Source: Cyclobacterium sp. | GTDB lineage: Bacteria; Bacteroidota; Bacteroidia; Cytophagales; Cyclobacteriaceae | Direction of reading: 5' to 3' | Length of the DNA: 45,610 bases | Assembly: GCF_014762705.1 (NCBI RefSeq) | Contig: NZ_JABURL010000061.1 | Span: 1 to 45,610 of the forward strand | Shown: in pieces, positions 25,403-33,175 of the stretch | Position numbering within the stretch: position 1 is the stretch's first letter | Layout: every line of letters begins with the position of its first letter | Notes under the pieces: model-generated | What the model saw: only the letters and a program-made list of their open reading frames with translations | The model's database searches: none | What the model was told of the DNA's origin: nothing | Program-made: the position numbers and the translations under genes

Positions 25403-26209
25403 ATGTTAGATTCATTGTGGAAAGAAGCAGCACTTAACAGCGAATCCGTTACTCCTTCCTGGGAGATTTTTCATGAAAATTCAAAAACGGGCCATTATGA
25501 CGGTTCTTTGACAAATGAACGGGTAGTGGAAGAAATGAGCAATTTATACGACGTGTTTCCTTATAACCAATTCCCGTCTATTCCTTTACCTACGAATTTT
25601 GCGCGGATCCAACGCTCCTTTATGGAAACAGTTACCAATCGAGTTACTCCTAAAGAAATCGTACCTCAAACCCTAAGCCTGGAGCAGCTTCACACCATCT
25701 TATATTGTGGCTACGGAGTTACCAGAGACAACAAAGACAACGAATACATCCGACGCCCTTTCCGTACTGTGCCCTCGGGAGGAGCCCTGTACCCGCTGGA
25801 GTTGTATTTTTATACCAACGAAAAGGTTGAATCTTTAAAAGCGGGACTTTATCACTATTCTCCAGTAGAAAATTCCATTCAATTGATTCGGGAGGGAAAT
25901 TTTGATGAGGAAATTGCGAATGCCCTGGTGGGTTTTCAAACCCACCTTGCCTACGACACTTCTATGATCCTTTTCATTACAGCTGCATTTAACCGATCCA
26001 CCTTTAAGTACAAGGAAAAAGGCTACCGATTTACCCTTTTTGAAGCCGGGCATGTGGCGCAGAATATTAATTTGGCCGCCACCGCCATGGAATTAGGGGT
26101 CATCAATATCGGCGGGTATCACGATCGGCTGGTCGATCGTTTTTTGAAAATTGATGGGTTGAATCACGCAACGGTTTATCTGAATGGAATTTGCAGCGGA
26201 AAAAAATAA
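25403..26209 (+). CDS. SagB-type FMN dehydrogenase (azoline oxidase)
   Basis: This nitroreductase-fold enzyme of 268 aa oxidises azolines to aromatic azoles with FMN. The FMN-binding signature of SagB-type proteins is present, R121-TVPSGGALYPLELYFY, together with TNRVTPKEI (residues 78-86), SLEQLHTILYCGYGVT, and the C-terminal GHVAQNINLAATAMELG and INIGGYHD segments. It sits between YcaO and the 746-aa protein and overlaps the latter by 26 bases, so it belongs to the same transcript. The presence of a dehydrogenase predicts thiazoles/oxazoles rather than only azolines in the mature product. The ATG at 25403 keeps the full family length. Confidence 0.9.
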   Translation: MLDSLWKEAALNSESVTPSWEIFHENSKTGHYDGSLTNERVVEEMSNLYDVFPYNQFPSIPLPTNFARIQRSFMETVTNRVTPKEIVPQTLSLEQLHTILYCGYGVTRDNKDNEYIRRPFRTVPSGGALYPLELYFYTNEKVESLKAGLYHYSPVENSIQLIREGNFDEEIANALVGFQTHLAYDTSMILFITAAFNRSTFKYKEKGYRFTLFEAGHVAQNINLAATAMELGVINIGGYHDRLVDRFLKIDGLNHATVYLNGICSGKK

Positions 26210-28424
26210 GGCAAGGCCCATCATTTCCCGATCCAATGAAACAACATGCTTAAAAGGATTTCATTTTGAATCCTGGGCCATTTTGCAAAAACAACTTGAT
26301 GTAGCGTGTCTGAGCGGGGATTGTGTTTTTTCGGATTTGTCATTGGGTGCCTGGAAAGGTCACTGGGTGGTGCATGAGATATGCAGTCAATTAGCTATCG
26401 AACGCTATGACTATTTACAGCCGCTGATAGGCGTCGATAGCCAAGGTGAGGAATACGCCTCCATTATTAGTCGCTTGATTGATAACGAAAGTACAGGTGA
26501 CCAAAACTTTATCATCGCTTATGAGAGCTGTAAGAGAATCATTTCTGAGCTTGTCAAACAACATATTAAATGCGTTGTAATCATTTCTCCTTTGCCGGGA
26601 TATTCCTGGGAACGGGAAAATATTGAATTTATCCAATTGCTTTCAGAAGGTTTGAAAACTACCTCATGTAAGGTCGTACTGTTGAATTTTGGCGACGCTT
26701 CTTTTCCCTTGGGCTGGCAGGTAACCTATGATTTTCCACGAACTGATCAAAGGAGTCCCACAGGGTCGTTTCCGATCCCCGGACTAATTGAAGGCCAATT
26801 GGCATCTAAACTTCAGGAATTAATTCCACCTTCCAGTCTTATTTTATCCAGGAGCCATGTGGTGATTGCTCCTTCAGAAAGAAAAAAAGAAACCAGCAAT
26901 CGCAGCTTGTTTATCAGTAGGTTAAAGCCAATTGATGACGCTTCTCATTTGCGGGTTTATTTTGAAATTCAGGAGCTTACAAATGATAGAGAGATTGGAT
27001 TTTTACAATGGGAAGCTGCCAGGCGTTTTTCGGAAGGCGGTTATGCCATTGCTCTTAGAATTTTAGAGGCTATTCGAAAAAAAATCCCCGATAAATTGAA
27101 ATTAGCATCCGTGGTCTCCCAAATTCAGAATATTCGGATTGCACTCATGTACTTTTCGGAGGCAGCAAACGAAGCAGCTCCTCAGGAAGATTTACCCAAT
27201 GAATACAAAGCTTCTTTGTACCAAAGTAAGGCCTGGGGACTGGTGATGACCAACAGGGCACCTGAAGCTGAACCATTTTTTGAACTGGCAAGAGAGCATC
27301 TCTCTGAAACAGATTATCCCAGAGTCTATCTTTATTTATTAAATATTTCCGCTTTAAATAAATTAAAAAATGGTGATGTGGATGCGGCATTTGAGTTTGA
27401 AAGGGAGATAGAGAATAAACTTGCTCAACAAAAAGATATCGATTGGCATATATTGTATATAAACTCGATCAACCAAGCACGCCTTTACAAGAAAATCAAA
27501 GAATTTGAATTGGCTCAAACTTATTATTTGAAAGCTTTTGAAGTGAATAATAGTCTAAGGGTAGAAAGCGATTTATTATATTTTAATTTTTGCTTTGCGC
27601 AATTAGAAGAATTAAAGGGGAATAATAACAGGGCCTTTATTTTTTGGCTGCGATCAAGTTTGCACTGGCTGAGTAACGAACATCCTGAAGCATTAGCTCC
27701 CCGGGTTGCACAAGCTATTTTGGGCAGTGGATTGTCGTCCAATGTTGTATCTGTAGCGTCTATATCGATTCAATTAAAAAATGCATTGCTCTCAATTTGT
27801 CGGAAAATGAACCTCTTTTTCGAGGCTTTTGAACCGAATGGAATGATTACGTTTAGCAGAATAGAAAGAGCGGGCGAACATCCGGAGATGGCTTTAGGTA
27901 CGGCAGGTTTGGGCATTATGGCGTCATCCAAGGTGGTCAGAAGCGTTTACAACGGCCCGGAATATATTTCATTAAAAGGATTAACCCATAGCATTTTGTG
28001 TACGTTATTGCCTGAATTGAAAAATTATAAAACAGTTTATACCGATTCACAATTTGGAAATGAATTGCCTGTGTCATCTCAGGAATTGTTATCCTCATGC
28101 ATCAGGTATCAGGTTTCAAGAATTATTTTTGGTGAAAAAAAATATCATTTTACGGAAAAGGAGCAGTTTGAATTTTTGTTGTCTTCCAAAGTCAGGATTT
28201 GTCAGGCGATTGCTTCAGTTAAGCGGGGAGAAAATAAGCTTATTGTTTATTTTAAACGCTACAGAAGGCCCTTGACTTTAACAAAGACCGAGAAAACAAT
28301 TTTGGAAAATATCCATCTTTATTCTAATGTCAGAAGTATTTATGAAGCGTTCAATAAGGATGAATTTCTTTTGGAAGTTTTGAGGCAAATGGAGGAAAAG
28401 CGTTTAATCACCATTTTTTTGTAA
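26184..28424 (+). CDS. Large TPR protein of unknown function in the TOMM cluster
   Basis: The 746-aa protein has no family recognised. Residues 1-235 look like a compact α/β domain (KCVVIISPLPGYSW at 129-142; CKVVLLNFGDASFPLGW at 162-178) without a recognisable Walker A. Residues about 270-515 are helical with TPR-like pairs (ALRILEAIRKK; APEAEPFFELAREHL; FELAQTYYLKAFEVN; NNRAFIFWLRSSLHWLS). Residues about 530-690 are unassigned. The last ~50 residues resemble a winged helix (LTKTEKTILENI then LLEVLRQMEEKRLITIFL), as in RRE/PqqD-like leader binders. It overlaps SagB by 26 bases and is followed by the protease after 2 bases. A scaffold, leader recognition, extra tailoring or immunity are all possible. 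Confidence 0.7.
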   Translation: MEFAAEKNKARPIISRSNETTCLKGFHFESWAILQKQLDVACLSGDCVFSDLSLGAWKGHWVVHEICSQLAIERYDYLQPLIGVDSQGEEYASIISRLIDNESTGDQNFIIAYESCKRIISELVKQHIKCVVIISPLPGYSWERENIEFIQLLSEGLKTTSCKVVLLNFGDASFPLGWQVTYDFPRTDQRSPTGSFPIPGLIEGQLASKLQELIPPSSLILSRSHVVIAPSERKKETSNRSLFISRLKPIDDASHLRVYFEIQELTNDREIGFLQWEAARRFSEGGYAIALRILEAIRKKIPDKLKLASVVSQIQNIRIALMYFSEAANEAAPQEDLPNEYKASLYQSKAWGLVMTNRAPEAEPFFELAREHLSETDYPRVYLYLLNISALNKLKNGDVDAAFEFEREIENKLAQQKDIDWHILYINSINQARLYKKIKEFELAQTYYLKAFEVNNSLRVESDLLYFNFCFAQLEELKGNNNRAFIFWLRSSLHWLSNEHPEALAPRVAQAILGSGLSSNVVSVASISIQLKNALLSICRKMNLFFEAFEPNGMITFSRIERAGEHPEMALGTAGLGIMASSKVVRSVYNGPEYISLKGLTHSILCTLLPELKNYKTVYTDSQFGNELPVSSQELLSSCIRYQVSRIIFGEKKYHFTEKEQFEFLLSSKVRICQAIASVKRGENKLIVYFKRYRRPLTLTKTEKTILENIHLYSNVRSIYEAFNKDEFLLEVLRQMEEKRLITIFL

Positions 28425-28426
28425 AG

Positions 28427-28912
28427 ATGGGTGCTGTTAAATTAGATTTTGAAATTGAACCTCAAAGCGATTCCCGCTTATGTTGGGCAGCGGTTGCAGT
28501 GTCAGTTGCCCGATTTTATAAAGAAAGCAGTGGACTTTCTCAACTTGATTTAGCAAAACGAATGTTGGGAAATAATTACAATCGATTTTTTGCACCTGAA
28601 AAAGCCCTGGTTTGGCTGGGTATTTTTTCCGAATGCCTGGACAGACCTTTGTCCCGGGAAGAAATCTTTTCTGAATTACAAAATTCCCACCCAATTGCCG
28701 CATGTATGAAGCATTTTGTGGGTTGGCACCTGGTTGTGATCTATGGTATCGATGAAGTTGGTAATTTACTAATTGCAGATTCTATGCTTGGAAATAGCAT
28801 TTGGAGTTTGCATGCCTTTACCCATGAGTATCAGAAATATTACCATTGGACTCATGCCTATAAAACAATTGGGAGATCGGATCCTATAGATCTCCATCCT
28901 GGAATGGGCTAA
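28427..28912 (+). CDS. Papain-like (C39-type) cysteine protease, candidate leader peptidase
   Basis: The 161-aa protease-like protein has a papain-type active site: Q13-x5-C19 in EPQSDSRLCWAAVAV (oxyanion Gln and nucleophile Cys), H101 in GWHLVVIYGID, and D118 in LLIADSM. The length and CWAA motif fit small peptidase C39/papain-like enzymes. In a RiPP cluster the natural role is removal of the precursor leader. It lacks the transporter part found in C39-ABC exporters. It starts 2 bases after the 746-aa gene. The last codons, GGA-ATG-GGC-TAA, are the beginning of the GGAATGGGCTAAAGCC intergenic repeat, so the C-terminus was fixed by insertion of that repeat and may be shortened. Confidence 0.75.
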   Translation: MGAVKLDFEIEPQSDSRLCWAAVAVSVARFYKESSGLSQLDLAKRMLGNNYNRFFAPEKALVWLGIFSECLDRPLSREEIFSELQNSHPIAACMKHFVGWHLVVIYGIDEVGNLLIADSMLGNSIWSLHAFTHEYQKYYHWTHAYKTIGRSDPIDLHPGMG

Positions 28913-29206
28913 AGCCGCATTCCTATTGAGGTTAGGGCTTTGATTAATAGGATTGTGTTTTATGGAATGGGATGATTTTTCTTTAAGAAATTGAATATGG
29001 ATCATTTTTTAAATCCAACTTGATTTTGGCTAAAGCCAGGTTTTGGTTTTTCTTCAATAGGAATGGCCTATTGCCTATTGAAGGCGAGCCATTTGTTGGC
29101 AATTCCTGATTTGTAATCAAAATACATTTAAAACAATTGCCTAATAGCTGCAGGCAATAAAGATATTCCAGTATTATTGGCTTTAGCCAAAACCTCTCCT
29201 CTCAAA
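28901..29206. repeat. Palindromic intergenic repeat element at the cluster end
   Basis: It begins GGAATGGGCTAAAGCCGC inside the last codons of the protease gene and continues with TTTTGGCTAAAGCCAGG, AATAGGAATGGCCTATTGCC, CAATTGCCTAATAGCTGC and TATTGGCTTTAGCCAAAACC. These are diverged versions of the modules of the long elements at 16305 and 17345. Confidence 0.8.
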
Positions 29207-29235
29207 AATTGCTTTTAACCTAATTGCACTTAAAA

Positions 29236-29285
29236 TTTAAAAGGCCTCTCATCCTCACATGAAAGGCCTTTTAAATCTAATTTGA
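29236..29285. terminator. Hairpin downstream of the aldehyde dehydrogenase gene
   Basis: TTTAAAAGGCCT / AGGCCTTTTAAA form a 12-bp stem around a 26-base loop. It lies 8 bases beyond the end of the minus-strand gene and is A/T-flanked on both sides, so it can work for either strand. Confidence 0.65.
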
Positions 29286-29292
29286 ACCCTAT

Positions 29293-30696
29293 TTATGGCA
29301 ATAATTTGCTTCTGAAAACCATCAGCTTCTCCCTGGTCATGTCATGCATGGAGTGGGGGATGCCGCCCAGGCCTTCACCCGAGGCATCTCTGCCCCCAAA
29401 GGGCATCCAGTCTACCCGGAAGGCGGTATGGTCGTTGACCATGACGGCCGTGGCATTCAGCTTTTGTACTGTATCCAGGGCCAGATCAATATTCTTGGTG
29501 AATACAGCGGCCTGGAAATGGTATTCCAGACTATTGGCCAATGCTATGGCCTTATCCCTGTCCGCATAAGCATACACACAGACCACAGGGCCAAAGATTT
29601 CTTCTTTGGATACACGGGCATCATGGGGAGGATTGAACAACACCGTTGGTTCAAAACAGGTGTCGCTGATGCGCTTGCCTCCGCAAAGCAGTTCAGCACC
29701 GCCGGCTACGGCTTCCTTCACCCATTCTTCTACCCGGTCCACTTCTCCGGTGCGGATCAGGGGGCCTACTTCGGTAGCCTCATCCAGGGGATCGCCGACC
29801 TTTAGTTTTTTGGCCGCTGCAGCCATGTCCTGCGCCAGTTTTTTGGCTATTTTCTCATGGACAAATACTTTCTGCACCGATACACAAACCTGTCCGGCAT
29901 GGTAAAAGCCACCTTTTACCAGCAGGGGCAACATGTCTTCTACATCTGCATCGGGTTCTACGATCACAGGAGCAGCGCCACCATGCTCCAGGGCACAGCG
30001 GGTACCGGGAGCCAGTTTGGATTTCAGGTACCAGCCGATTTTTCCTGACCCAATAAAAGACAGGAAATTGATCCTCGGATCGGTAGCTAGTTTTTCGGTC
30101 TGCTCATTGGAACAAAGCACCATTTGCACCCAACCATCAGGTACGCCGGCCTCTTCTAAAATATCCACCAATGCCTGGCAGGAGAGAGGCGTGGTGCTGG
30201 CGGGTTTGATGATCACCGGGCATCCTGCAGCAAAGGCCGTGACAGTCTGATGGACGATAAGGTTCAGCGGATGGTTAAAGGCGGAAATAGAGGTCACTAC
30301 GCCTATGGGCTCCCGGATGGTAAAGGCCATCCGGTTTACAGAGGCTGCGGTAAGCCCCATAGGAACTTGTTCTCCTTTCAGATGAGAAATCTCTTCAGTG
30401 GCAATTTTCACCCCGTTGATGGCCCGCATGACTTCCACTTTGGAATCTTTGTAGGGTTTACCGCCTTCCCGGGCTGCGGTTTTGGTCAATTCTTCTACCT
30501 TGCCCTCCATAAGCTGACGGGCCTTTTCCAGGATGGCAATTCTTTTGTAAGGTGGAATCCAGCCGGATTGGTCCAGGAATAAGGCATGCGCCTTTTGAAT
30601 GGTTTTTTCCACCTCAGCTTCATCCATTAAGGGCAACTCACTGATCAGGCTTTGGTCATAGGGTGATGTTATTTTCAATTTTTTATCGTTACTCAT
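29293..30696 (-). CDS. NAD(P)-dependent aldehyde dehydrogenase
   Basis: The 467-aa ALDH-superfamily enzyme oxidises an aldehyde to an acid or acyl intermediate. Visible are the cofactor region SAFNHPLNLIVHQTV with VIIKPAS (residues 139-167), FIGSGKIGW (214-222), the catalytic Glu E237 in ALEHGGAAP, the nucleophile C271 in HAGQVCVSVQKVF, and EEIFGPVVCVY. The E-H-G-G variant and CVSVQ context are closer to phosphonoacetaldehyde/succinate-semialdehyde-type ALDHs than to betaine aldehyde enzymes, but the substrate cannot be fixed. Its ATG overlaps the stop of the upstream TPP-enzyme gene by 4 bases (ATGA). The pair is therefore one operon, and the TPP enzyme's aldehyde product is a plausible substrate. 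Confidence 0.9.
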   Translation of the reverse strand: MSNDKKLKITSPYDQSLISELPLMDEAEVEKTIQKAHALFLDQSGWIPPYKRIAILEKARQLMEGKVEELTKTAAREGGKPYKDSKVEVMRAINGVKIATEEISHLKGEQVPMGLTAASVNRMAFTIREPIGVVTSISAFNHPLNLIVHQTVTAFAAGCPVIIKPASTTPLSCQALVDILEEAGVPDGWVQMVLCSNEQTEKLATDPRINFLSFIGSGKIGWYLKSKLAPGTRCALEHGGAAPVIVEPDADVEDMLPLLVKGGFYHAGQVCVSVQKVFVHEKIAKKLAQDMAAAAKKLKVGDPLDEATEVGPLIRTGEVDRVEEWVKEAVAGGAELLCGGKRISDTCFEPTVLFNPPHDARVSKEEIFGPVVCVYAYADRDKAIALANSLEYHFQAAVFTKNIDLALDTVQKLNATAVMVNDHTAFRVDWMPFGGRDASGEGLGGIPHSMHDMTREKLMVFRSKLLP

Positions 30697-32333
30697 AGTT
30701 TGGCTGTTTTTTCTTTTAACATTACATTTAATATAGGGTGGTTGAGGGAATAATCCACAGGCAGGTCAATGACATGAACGCCGGGGCTATTCAGGCTTTT
30801 GTCCAGGATCTCCTGGAAGTTGGCATCACTCTCAGGCCGGTAACCGTGAGCCCCATAGCTGTTGGCATACTGGATAAAATCTGGATTGTTAAAGTCCAGA
30901 CCGTAATTTTTAAATCCCATATCTTCCTGTTTCCATTTGATCATGCCGTAGCCATGGTCATTAAGGATGATGACCACCAGATTCAATCCCAGTCTTACAG
31001 CGGTTTCCAGTTCCTGGGAATTCATCATAAAACCGCCGTCCCCGACTACGGCTACTACTTTTTTATGGGGATACAAAAGGTTTACCGCCATGGCCGAAGG
31101 CAGCCCGGCACCCATAGAAGCCAGGGCATTGTCCAGCAAGAGGGTATTTGGGTGGTAACAGGTATAATTGCGGGCAAACCAGATTTTATACACCCCATTG
31201 TCCAGGGTGATGACATCTTTTTCCCCCAGATTTTTACGAAGCAGGTTGACCAGCCGCTGGGGGAGCATGGGGAAGCGCTCGTCCTGAAAATATTTGGAAA
31301 GGTGACCGGCCACTTCTTCCTTCACTTTTTTATAGTAGGAGAAATCCCAATTTTGGGTCGGGGAGACCTGTTCGGTCAGCTTTTTCACCGAGTGGGTGAT
31401 GTCACCGACCACATTAAGTTGCGGGAAATAGACAGGATCTACCTCTGCCGGTGAAAAATTGATATGGATGACTTTTTTGCCTCCATGTTTCATAAAAAAA
31501 GGTGGCTTCTCGATCACATCGTGTCCCACATTGATGATCAGGTCTGAAGCATCCAGGGCTGCATGAAGGAAATCATTGCTGGAAAGGGCCGCCGTACCCA
31601 GGTACTGGGGATGGCGTTCATCGATTACCCCTTTGCCCATCTGGGTGGTGAAGAAATAGATACCGGTTTCGTCTACGAATTCCGCCAGCGCCTGGCAGGT
31701 GACTTTCCGGTTGGCACCGGCTCCGATGAGCAGCAGGGGCATTTTGGCCGCCTCTATCATTTTTACTGCTGCTTCAATGGCTTTTTCATCGGGATTGGGG
31801 ATAATATGACCCACTACATCAAAAACCATATCTTCTGTTTCTTCCTGTGCAATGTCTTCCGGTAACTCCAGGTGCACAGCACCAGGCCTTTCCTCTGTAG
31901 CCAGTCGGAATGCCTCGCGGATTTGGGAGGCGATCACATTGCCATTGACAAGCTGTTTGGTGAATTTGGTGATGGGCTGCATCATGTCCACTACATCGAT
32001 GATCTGAAAGCGGGCCTGCTTGCTTTTTTTGATGGGCTTTTGACCGGTGATCATCATCATGGGCATGGCACCCAGCTGGGCATAGGCTGCCGGTGTGACC
32101 AGATTGGTGGCACCGGGACCAAGGGTGGCCAGGCAAACGCCGGGTTTGCCGGTGAGCCTGCCGTAGGTGGCCGCCATAAAGCCGGCGCCTTGCTCATGCC
32201 GGGTAAGGATCAATTTGATACTTGAATTACTCAGTGATTCCAATAAATCTAAATTTTCCTCCCCGGGTACGCCGAAAATATATTCCACCCCTTCTTTTTC
32301 CAGGGCTTTTACAAATAAATCTGATGCTTTCAT
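30693..32333 (-). CDS. TPP-dependent enzyme, acetolactate synthase large-subunit-like
   Basis: The 546-aa thiamine-diphosphate enzyme has three domains. The N-terminal Pyr domain has the catalytic Glu E47 in RHEQGAGFMAATYGR and the GPGATNLVTP segment. The central domain holds IGAGANRK, and the C-terminal PP domain has VVGDGGFMMNSQELETA followed by LNDHGYGMIKW (the GDG...N TPP/Mg motif). The pattern is that of catabolic acetolactate synthase (AlsS-like) and related decarboxylases; no regulatory small subunit (IlvN) gene is beside it. It is coupled by a 4-base overlap to an aldehyde dehydrogenase, which is unusual for branched-chain biosynthesis. A 2-oxoacid decarboxylation followed by aldehyde oxidation is a possible alternative. 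Confidence 0.85.
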   Translation of the reverse strand: MKASDLFVKALEKEGVEYIFGVPGEENLDLLESLSNSSIKLILTRHEQGAGFMAATYGRLTGKPGVCLATLGPGATNLVTPAAYAQLGAMPMMMITGQKPIKKSKQARFQIIDVVDMMQPITKFTKQLVNGNVIASQIREAFRLATEERPGAVHLELPEDIAQEETEDMVFDVVGHIIPNPDEKAIEAAVKMIEAAKMPLLLIGAGANRKVTCQALAEFVDETGIYFFTTQMGKGVIDERHPQYLGTAALSSNDFLHAALDASDLIINVGHDVIEKPPFFMKHGGKKVIHINFSPAEVDPVYFPQLNVVGDITHSVKKLTEQVSPTQNWDFSYYKKVKEEVAGHLSKYFQDERFPMLPQRLVNLLRKNLGEKDVITLDNGVYKIWFARNYTCYHPNTLLLDNALASMGAGLPSAMAVNLLYPHKKVVAVVGDGGFMMNSQELETAVRLGLNLVVIILNDHGYGMIKWKQEDMGFKNYGLDFNNPDFIQYANSYGAHGYRPESDANFQEILDKSLNSPGVHVIDLPVDYSLNHPILNVMLKEKTAKL

Positions 32334-32580
32334 AAATAAAAATTGTAAAGAATTGGTAAAGGTTTAGTCCATGCAAATTTGATACTAATCTACTCTTTAA
32401 GAATTTAAATACCGAATTTTTTCGCTATAAGGCCTGAATGCCTGTGATTTTATCCTAATCTATGATCAACAGCATTTAGTGAAAAAAACAGGCTTTCTGA
32501 GATTTAGGATTCAGAAAATGTCCCAATTAGGATGATGATAGGTTTTTCAATAAATTGATTTACAGGTGTTCAAAAAACAC

Positions 32581-32985
32581 GTCAAAGGTAGTTCGGCGCA
32601 GCAATCTGAAACGGAGCGGGAACATGAGGAAACCGAAGAAAGGACGGTAAGATCGGATATGCGTATAGGTAATTTTTCAGACTGCCGCGGGTGCCGGGTT
32701 ATTTTCGATTCCTTATCATTCAGATCGGCACACTCTCAGTGACGAAAATGCCGTCATCGCGAGCCCAGCGAAGCGATCTGAACCGGAGCGGTGGCATAAG
32801 GAAATCGAAGAAGGGACGGTAGGATCGGATTTGCATATCCGTATTACTACAGACTGCCGCGGATGTCGGGACGTTTTTGATTCCTTATCATTCCGATCGG
32901 CACCCTACCATTGACGAAAATGCCGTCATCACGAGCATAGCGAAGCGATCTGAACCGGAGCGGGGACTAAGAAAAATGAAGAAAG
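32581..32985. repeat. Tandem repeat, ~171-bp unit, 2.4 copies
   Basis: Unit 1 is about 32581-32751, unit 2 is 32752-32923, and a partial unit is 32924-32985. Shared blocks are CGAAGCGATCTGAACCGGAG, GAAATCGAAGAAGGGACGGT, CAGACTGCCGCGG, GATTCCTTATCATTC and TGACGAAAATGCCGTCATC. Unit 1 is more diverged at its start. The GTCATCGCGAGC...GCGAAGCGATCTGAA block resembles repeats found between genes in many bacteria. Confidence 0.85.
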
Positions 32986-33092
32986 CAACCTTGGACTCCC
33001 CTTAACCATCGTTGAGTCCTGCTTTTCCATTCTCCCTCACATTCCGGGTAAATGGCTGATAGCCTGATGAAACCAATAATTTTAGCATCCAT

Positions 33093-33123
33093 AAAAAAAA
33101 AGGAGGAGGTAACCTACCTCCTC
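33093..33123 (-). terminator. Rho-independent terminator of the metalloprotease gene
   Basis: On the minus strand a GAGGAGGTA-GGT-TACCTCCTC hairpin (9-bp perfect stem) is followed by an uninterrupted T run (33101 down to 33093 read on the plus strand as A's). It lies 53 bases past the stop of the gene at 33176. Confidence 0.85.
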
Positions 33124-33175
33124 TTTTCCTTTCCAACTTATTAAAGATTAAAAAATTAACCCTAGTTAATGGTTA

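Larger units (their letters stand above)
32334..33175. other. Intergenic stretch with tandem repeat
   Basis: No gene is seen in about 840 bases. It carries two and a third units of a ~171-bp tandem repeat (32581-32985) and a terminator for the minus-strand metalloprotease gene (33093-33123). The first 250 bases should contain the promoter of the TPP-enzyme operon. Confidence 0.6.
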
